DNA from: Leptonema sp964619535
GTDB lineage: Bacteria > Spirochaetota > Leptospiria > Leptospirales > Leptonemataceae
DNA: 64,000 nt
Assembly (NCBI GenBank): GCA_964619535.1
Contig: CAZUEX010000004.1
Location: 186,001 to 250,000, forward strand
Reading direction: 5' to 3'
The position numbers and the translations under genes were made by a program. The notes under the pieces were generated by a model, which saw nothing but the letters and a program-made list of their open reading frames with translations, was not told the origin of the DNA and made no database searches. This document shows positions 59,225 to 64,000 of this stretch, piece after piece. Each line of letters begins with the position of its first letter. The first letter of the stretch is position 1.

Positions 59225-59437
59225 ATGGCCGAGATGGAAGACCGCTGGTTATCAGTAGACGAGATAGGCAAGTACCTCGGTGTCAGCAGTGACACCGTTT
59301 ACCGCTGGATCGACAAACATGCGATGCCCGCCCATCGCATGGGCCGTCTTTGGAAGTTCAAGAAAGATGAGGTCGATTCCTGGGTCAAGGCTGGTGGAGC
59401 TTCGTCAACCGACAACGACTCGGTGAAGACAAAGTAG
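59225..59437 (+). CDS. Excisionase-type helix-turn-helix protein
   Basis: The 70-aa protein is a MerR-like/excisionase HTH: RWLSVDEIGKYLGVSSDTVYRWIDKHAMPAHRMGRLWKFKKDEVDSWV. Such proteins bind DNA with a winged helix and serve as excisionases or small regulators. It is the first gene after a strong promoter and 37 bp before the DUF499 ATPase, so a regulator of the defence operon is more likely than an excisionase here (inference). GGAGCTAG precedes the start. Confidence 0.88.
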   Translation: MAEMEDRWLSVDEIGKYLGVSSDTVYRWIDKHAMPAHRMGRLWKFKKDEVDSWVKAGGASSTDNDSVKTK

Positions 59438-59474
59438 GCCGTATGCAAAGCGAACATAATCAGGAGAAACAAGA

Positions 59475-62294
59475 ATGCTGGGATTGAAATTAAGAGACGA
59501 GTTTCTCGGAGCACACATGCCCGGGACCGCTATTGCTCTTCGCACGAGTGATAACCAGGGGGCGGCTCAGAAATCCCCCGACCACATTCTGTCCATCACA
59601 TATCCTACAGCGGATGTCCAGACGGCATTAAAAGCTATCAGCGCCAAGAACTCTGGACGTCCCATCGTCCTGATGGGTGATCGTGGGCGTGGTAAATCGC
59701 ACATCATGGCGGTGATGCATCACGGTATTCAGTCGCCTGAATTCGTCGAGTCATGGCTCCAGGATTGGGGGAATAAGTTAGGCAGCGACGAGTTGAAAAA
59801 TGCCAAAATGCTCAAAGGTTATGTGCCAATCTCCGAGCCGGTTCATAACCATGAGTACCCGTTGCTCTGGGATCTCATCTTTGATCGACACCCAAAGGGT
59901 CAGTATTACCGTGGCCAATTCGAGAGCATGACCCAGCCGTTTCCGCCTCGGACGTTGCTGGAAAAGATGTTCGAGGACCAGCCAACCTGTCTTATCTTGG
60001 ACGAATTTCAGACCTGGTATACAGGGCTGCCGGACAAAGATCCCAAGACAGGGCTTCTTCTCAAGCAGTACGCTTTCAATTTCGTCCAGATTCTTTCCGA
60101 GATCGCAAAGGATCGTCCAGAGATCCTCATTTTCGTCATATCGGTTCTGAACAACCAAAACGATGCCTTCCAGCAGGTCCATCGGCAAGGGCCGGTTATT
60201 ATCGATTTCCGAGGACCATCGGCAAAGCAGGACCGCCAGAAACTGCTTCTACATCGTCTCTTTGAAAATCGTCGGAATATCCCCGAATCGGACATTATCG
60301 CCGCATGTGGAGCCTATGCAAACGAACGATTTCGCTTGTTGCATGTGAACAAGTCTGAGGCTGAAAAAGAGCGGGTCCAGCAGGAGGTATTCGCCTGCTG
60401 GCCTTTCAGCCCAGAACTTCTAGAGCTTCTCGAAGACCATATCCTCTTGTCATCAGCCGCCCAGGAGACGCGGGATCTCATCCGCATACTTGCCCAGGTT
60501 TTCAGAAGCCGGGGGGATTTGGTGCCTGTTATCACGCCTGCGGATTTTTTTGTCGATGGAGATTCCGATGAGGTCCAGACCCTTGTTGACTCGATAGCCG
60601 TCCAGGCCGGGCAAGAAAAGCTGCGGCAGATTGCTCAGCGCAATCTTGAGCTTGTTCGAGATTCCGGCGTGAATGTGCCCCATGCACGGGAGCTGGTGAG
60701 CGCCATTTGGATGCGCTCAATGTCGCCCGGCAAAAATGCGGGTGGAACACCAGCACAGTTGCATCTGGACATCACTAGAGGAGCGACCATTGACGATAAT
60801 TCCTTTCAAGCCGAATTAGCGCTGCTCATAGAAAACAGCGTCAATATTCATGGAGATGAGGTTCCAGGGGGGGCGCTTTGGTTTGGCGTGAATGAAAACC
60901 CGCGTTCAAAGGTTCGGGCTTGCGCAAAAAACAACAAGCTCTGGCACATCGGGGCCGTTCCAACAGCGGGCCAGACCGTTTACCCGGGAAAAGATGTGCA
61001 GCACATTCGAAATACCCTGAGGCACATTCTTGTCCCTGAGACCACCTCGCCACCGTCACGGGTCATCATTCTTGGCCCCAACTGGAAAAACGATCCCTGG
61101 AACGATGTGGATGAGGCCGATAGACCGGCAAAATGGGACAGACCCGTGCTGCTGGTGGTCCCCGACCAGATCGAAGGCGGCCCAACAGGTATCAACGCCG
61201 TCCTGGGAGCCTGGTTGGCCAAGCATGTTCAGAAAAGAAGGAACACTATCCGCTTTCTTCTTCCGGCTACGGACACACAAAGCCTTTTCTCCGATGAGGA
61301 ACTTGTCTATTCCGCCCGGTGCAGCTTCCTCTGCTCTCGGGAGGGGTGGGGTTCGGACACAACCTATCGCGCCTTGCATCAGGATTTTGACCGCCCACTG
61401 CGGGCTTCGCTGAAATCCCGATTCAACCGGTTCGCCGTTCTGCGCAAATGGGATTTTCAGCAACCGCAGAATTGCGTTTTCGAGATCGAAAAGATAACCG
61501 AGCAAGGTGGAGATATTCCGACAGCGGTAGAGGCAAAGATCCTCTCCGATCTTTTCGACCAGACCGAGTTCAAGCAGTTTGTCCTGAAACGGGCCAAGGA
61601 TTCCGATTTTGTCGGCTCCATGATGGATGACCTCACCGAGCCGCCGCCACCTAATGCCGGAGAGGCGATTCCCTTCCTCGGTGAAACGAAGATCTATGAA
61701 TTTGTATTGGCTATTGCCGCCTCCGGCGATCTTGTTCTCAATGTGAGCGGCACCTGGATCGGCCGACGTTCTGAAGACGCCACCGATGAAGATGCCCTGC
61801 GCTATATACGGGGCAAGGCGTTCAGAACCGGTCAGGAGATGCGGCAGATTCAGCTTGGTCTTCCCGGGGCTGTAGGTGGAGGTACGGTCACTGTTCCCAA
61901 TCCTCCCCAGGGTAGCGCCACGCAGCCAGGAACTGGCGGGGTCATTTCACCGGTGGGTGGTGGTACCGACACGCCATATCCTTCGACTACTTCCGGTGGA
62001 GGCGGCACCTTTGGTGAGACCGGTGAACCAGGCGGCACGACCGGTACCGGCGGGATTAATCCTCCCGAACCAATCCCGGCCCTCAAGACCAAAAAATCGG
62101 AAGAACCCGCCACCGGAATTAACCTCTCCGGCTGTTTCGAAACTTGGGGCGTGCCCACCAGCCAGGCCATCGAAACGGCCCGGATTGAGTTTTCCGGGCT
62201 GACGGCCCAGCAGATCAAACAGATTCTGCAGCGAATTCCATCCACCTTCAAAGCGACACTTGAGATCGCCTACAAAGAGGGAGAGGAGCAATGA
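59475..62294 (+). CDS. Large AAA-type ATPase, DUF499 family
   Basis: The 939-aa protein has Walker A in PIVLMGDRGRGKSHIMAV near residue 70 and Walker B in TCLILDEFQTWY near residue 175, with an Asn/Arg-rich sensor region after it. The middle part is mixed alpha/beta. A Gly/Pro/Thr-rich linker (about residues 800-865) precedes a C-terminal domain. DUF499 proteins are found in anti-phage islands beside methyltransferases and PglZ-like proteins, comparable in role to BrxC/PglY. The stop overlaps the PglZ gene start by 4 nt (ATGA). Confidence 0.85.
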   Translation: MLGLKLRDEFLGAHMPGTAIALRTSDNQGAAQKSPDHILSITYPTADVQTALKAISAKNSGRPIVLMGDRGRGKSHIMAVMHHGIQSPEFVESWLQDWGNKLGSDELKNAKMLKGYVPISEPVHNHEYPLLWDLIFDRHPKGQYYRGQFESMTQPFPPRTLLEKMFEDQPTCLILDEFQTWYTGLPDKDPKTGLLLKQYAFNFVQILSEIAKDRPEILIFVISVLNNQNDAFQQVHRQGPVIIDFRGPSAKQDRQKLLLHRLFENRRNIPESDIIAACGAYANERFRLLHVNKSEAEKERVQQEVFACWPFSPELLELLEDHILLSSAAQETRDLIRILAQVFRSRGDLVPVITPADFFVDGDSDEVQTLVDSIAVQAGQEKLRQIAQRNLELVRDSGVNVPHARELVSAIWMRSMSPGKNAGGTPAQLHLDITRGATIDDNSFQAELALLIENSVNIHGDEVPGGALWFGVNENPRSKVRACAKNNKLWHIGAVPTAGQTVYPGKDVQHIRNTLRHILVPETTSPPSRVIILGPNWKNDPWNDVDEADRPAKWDRPVLLVVPDQIEGGPTGINAVLGAWLAKHVQKRRNTIRFLLPATDTQSLFSDEELVYSARCSFLCSREGWGSDTTYRALHQDFDRPLRASLKSRFNRFAVLRKWDFQQPQNCVFEIEKITEQGGDIPTAVEAKILSDLFDQTEFKQFVLKRAKDSDFVGSMMDDLTEPPPPNAGEAIPFLGETKIYEFVLAIAASGDLVLNVSGTWIGRRSEDATDEDALRYIRGKAFRTGQEMRQIQLGLPGAVGGGTVTVPNPPQGSATQPGTGGVISPVGGGTDTPYPSTTSGGGGTFGETGEPGGTTGTGGINPPEPIPALKTKKSEEPATGINLSGCFETWGVPTSQAIETARIEFSGLTAQQIKQILQRIPSTFKATLEIAYKEGEEQ

Positions 62295-63244
62295 GCGCGG
62301 ATTGGAGCGGCATCATTCTCGACTCGCAATCACCCCAAGACGCATGGGCGGAGATCTTCTCCGCGCTGCAATCACTGTCGATATCCAGCTCGTCGCCGGT
62401 GGCGCTGCATGATGCGACCGTTATCCCGGATCGCCTGCTGACCGAAGCCGCATGGGAGCTGTGGGAAGCATTCCCGGCACATGCCGAGAAAACATCGGAT
62501 TGTCTCAAGGGCTGGGCGTCCTCTGGCTCCGGCAAGGCGGTCCTTATCCTCGACGCCCTTTCTCTTCGCGAGCTGCCCATCCTCATGGGGGCAGCAGAGG
62601 CACGAGGTGTTCGGCCGGTACACGTTAAGGTCACGGGCTCTGAATGTCCGTCCACCACCGATCACTTTGCCAAGAGCCTCGGGCTTCCATCCCGAAGCGC
62701 CTTGGCCAACGACGGCAAGCCCGGTACCTTCGCATTATTCGGCGGTAATTGTTACACCGATGTGGTGAGCCTTCCTTTTGAAGATTGTGCGGTTCCGCCG
62801 TCGCCTAACCTGGTGATCTGGCATTCCTGGCTGGATGATCTCATCCACCTTCAGCAAAAGCTCCCGGATCAGATCGCCAGCATTGCTACCAGCACCTTGC
62901 AGAGCGATGGCTTCTGGAACTTTGTCAATCGGCTGCGCCAAGGCCGGGATCTGATTATTACCTCGGACCATGGCTATGCGGTCAGCAAGCGTTTTTCCTC
63001 GGAGGTCGAGGACCCGGATGCCATCGAAATATTGCGGAAGACCTTCGGCGCATCCCGCAACAAGGCTGTTTCCGAGCCTTGGCAGGAGCGATTCATGCCG
63101 CCTATCGTCATGACGTATAACAACCAGCACGTGGTGATGGGCCAACGGAAGTGGAAGGTCCAGGGGGGATTCCCTCATGTCTGCCACGGCGGCATGAGCC
63201 TTCTCGAGGTTGCCGTACCCTACATGGAGTTTCCCGCGCTATGA
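62291..63244 (+). CDS. PglZ-like protein (alkaline phosphatase superfamily)
   Basis: The 317-aa protein has the phosphatase-superfamily metal motifs of PglZ: AVLILDALSLRELPIL near residue 78 (metal Asp), LIITSDHGYAV near residue 220 (Asp-His), and FPHVCHGGMSLLEVAVPYMEF at the end (His). It is much shorter than PglZ of BREX type 1, which exceeds 800 aa, so it is a compact version. PglZ is essential in BREX, but its substrate is unknown. It overlaps both neighbours by 4 nt. Confidence 0.85.
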   Translation: MSADWSGIILDSQSPQDAWAEIFSALQSLSISSSSPVALHDATVIPDRLLTEAAWELWEAFPAHAEKTSDCLKGWASSGSGKAVLILDALSLRELPILMGAAEARGVRPVHVKVTGSECPSTTDHFAKSLGLPSRSALANDGKPGTFALFGGNCYTDVVSLPFEDCAVPPSPNLVIWHSWLDDLIHLQQKLPDQIASIATSTLQSDGFWNFVNRLRQGRDLIITSDHGYAVSKRFSSEVEDPDAIEILRKTFGASRNKAVSEPWQERFMPPIVMTYNNQHVVMGQRKWKVQGGFPHVCHGGMSLLEVAVPYMEFPAL

Positions 63245-64000
63245 GTAACCAAAATGTAAAGAACCTCGATCTTTGGGGTAACCCGCTAGAAAAGAACGCG
63301 GCAGCCCCCAAGAAAAATAGTCGGAAGTCAAAAGCCGACAAACTGGCAGAGCTGCTCCCCGACAAGCTCGGCAAGGCGGTCAAATTGCCGGTACCGGATT
63401 TTTCAGATCCCAACCGCAAGCCTACCTGCCTGGAGGCGGATTTCCCCATCGCGCAGATCAATGCCCTCTCCAACCTGGAAGGCAATGCGGGCAAACCGAT
63501 TTATCAGATGTCCAAGTGGTGGGCCAGACGTCGTTCCAGTGTCTTCCGTTCCATGCTGATCGCTGCCGCGACCGAGGCACCTGATGATCCCAACGAGGCA
63601 GCCAAGCGCGTTTGGGATCATTATTACTGCAACCACCAGAAGGCGGGCTCTTTCAAGCATCTGAAGGTACTCGACTGTTTCATGGGCGGCGGCACCACCC
63701 TGGTTGAGGGCTCCCGTCTCGGCATGCAGATGACCGGCGTCGATCTCAATCCGGTGGCATGGTTCGTGGTCAAAAACGAACTGGCCTGCAGCGACCCGGC
63801 ACAGGTCAAGGCCCTTTTTGAAGAGATAGAACGTCAGGTCAAACCGCAGATTCAGCCGTTCTATACCACCACCTGCCCGCGAGGCCACCAGGGGCGCTGG
63901 ATTGACGTGGAAACCGGCGAAACCGTCAACCTTGACCCCATCGAGCTACCGCCCGATCAGAGATCCCGGTATCGCTGGGAAGGGCCGGAGGTCATCTATA
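63241..64000 (+). CDS. DUF1156-type DNA adenine methyltransferase, N-terminal part
   Basis: The gene runs off the window after 253 codons. After a basic N-terminus (KKNSRKSKADKLAELL) come FPIAQINALSNLEGNAGKPIYQMSKWWARRRSSVFRSML, the DUF1156 start, and LDCFMGGGTTLVEGSRLGMQMTGVDLNPVAWFV, the SAM-binding motif. TCPRGHQGRW is a possible half of a zinc ribbon. The family contains predicted N6-adenine methylases linked to defence islands. The start overlaps the PglZ stop (ATGA), so ATPase, PglZ and methylase are translationally coupled. Confidence 0.88.
   Translation, partial: MSNQNVKNLDLWGNPLEKNAAAPKKNSRKSKADKLAELLPDKLGKAVKLPVPDFSDPNRKPTCLEADFPIAQINALSNLEGNAGKPIYQMSKWWARRRSSVFRSMLIAAATEAPDDPNEAAKRVWDHYYCNHQKAGSFKHLKVLDCFMGGGTTLVEGSRLGMQMTGVDLNPVAWFVVKNELACSDPAQVKALFEEIERQVKPQIQPFYTTTCPRGHQGRWIDVETGETVNLDPIELPPDQRSRYRWEGPEVIY

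Overview
The window looks like a chromosome segment of a leptospiral spirochaete, most likely a Leptonema- or Turneriella-like member of Leptospirales. This rests on inference: the GC content is moderate, there is a solitary fliH, a lipoprotein combines DUF1554-like and DUF1566-like domains of the kind expanded in leptospires, bactofilin and GAF-GGDEF/SpoIIE/cyclase signalling genes are present, and many other proteins have a spirochaete flavour. A run of 100 N (28975-29074) shows that it is a draft scaffold.

Core chromosome, 1-50.4 kb. In order: etfBA; a LolA-like protein; an unknown 591-aa protein, hfq and a glycosyltransferase; bactofilin; a minus-strand run of TPR, degenerate aldo/keto reductase and UVR-like genes; cysE, a membrane protein and dcd with ATGA overlaps; fliH; a leptospiral lipoprotein; ppa; an initiator/elongator tRNA-Met pair; a diguanylate cyclase; a nine-gene fatty-acid-synthesis cluster (15.7-22.5 kb) that carries its own carrier protein, acyltransferase and phosphopantetheinyl transferase; tRNA-Leu; rsmE; a D-lactate dehydrogenase-like FAD/Fe-S fusion; and a DJ-1 protein. 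Next comes a 0.9-kb array of 53-bp dyad elements. It is followed by rpsR-sucA-sucB-lpd, a cNMP/SpoIIE signalling operon, nhaA, an aminotransferase with a possible kinase-like partner, a class III cyclase and a metallo-beta-lactamase-fold protein.

Accessory region, 50.4 kb to the end. The tmRNA gene ssrA (50080-50424) ends the core. Immediately downstream the base composition becomes a mosaic and the genes become typical of mobile DNA. First is a decayed defence patch: a KAP-NTPase N-terminal remnant, an intact GmrSD-like DUF262/HNH nuclease, and fragments of an ADP-ribosylglycohydrolase and an ImmA/IrrE-like protein. Then come a structured inverted-repeat segment and a compact mercury-resistance operon (merR-merT-merA on the minus strand, with a MerR-type long-spacer promoter). 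Next is a GC-rich amidoligase / DUF5049-like / class II glutamine amidotransferase / gamma-glutamylcyclotransferase operon, whose amidoligase is frameshifted and whose amidotransferase looks internally deleted. Last is a promoter-HTH-AAA ATPase (DUF499)-PglZ-DUF1156 methyltransferase operon that runs off the window. This last operon looks like a BREX/Pgl-related but non-canonical anti-phage system. The best candidates for something undescribed are the 53-bp dyad array, the PglZ/DUF499/DUF1156 system and the self-contained fatty-acid cluster.
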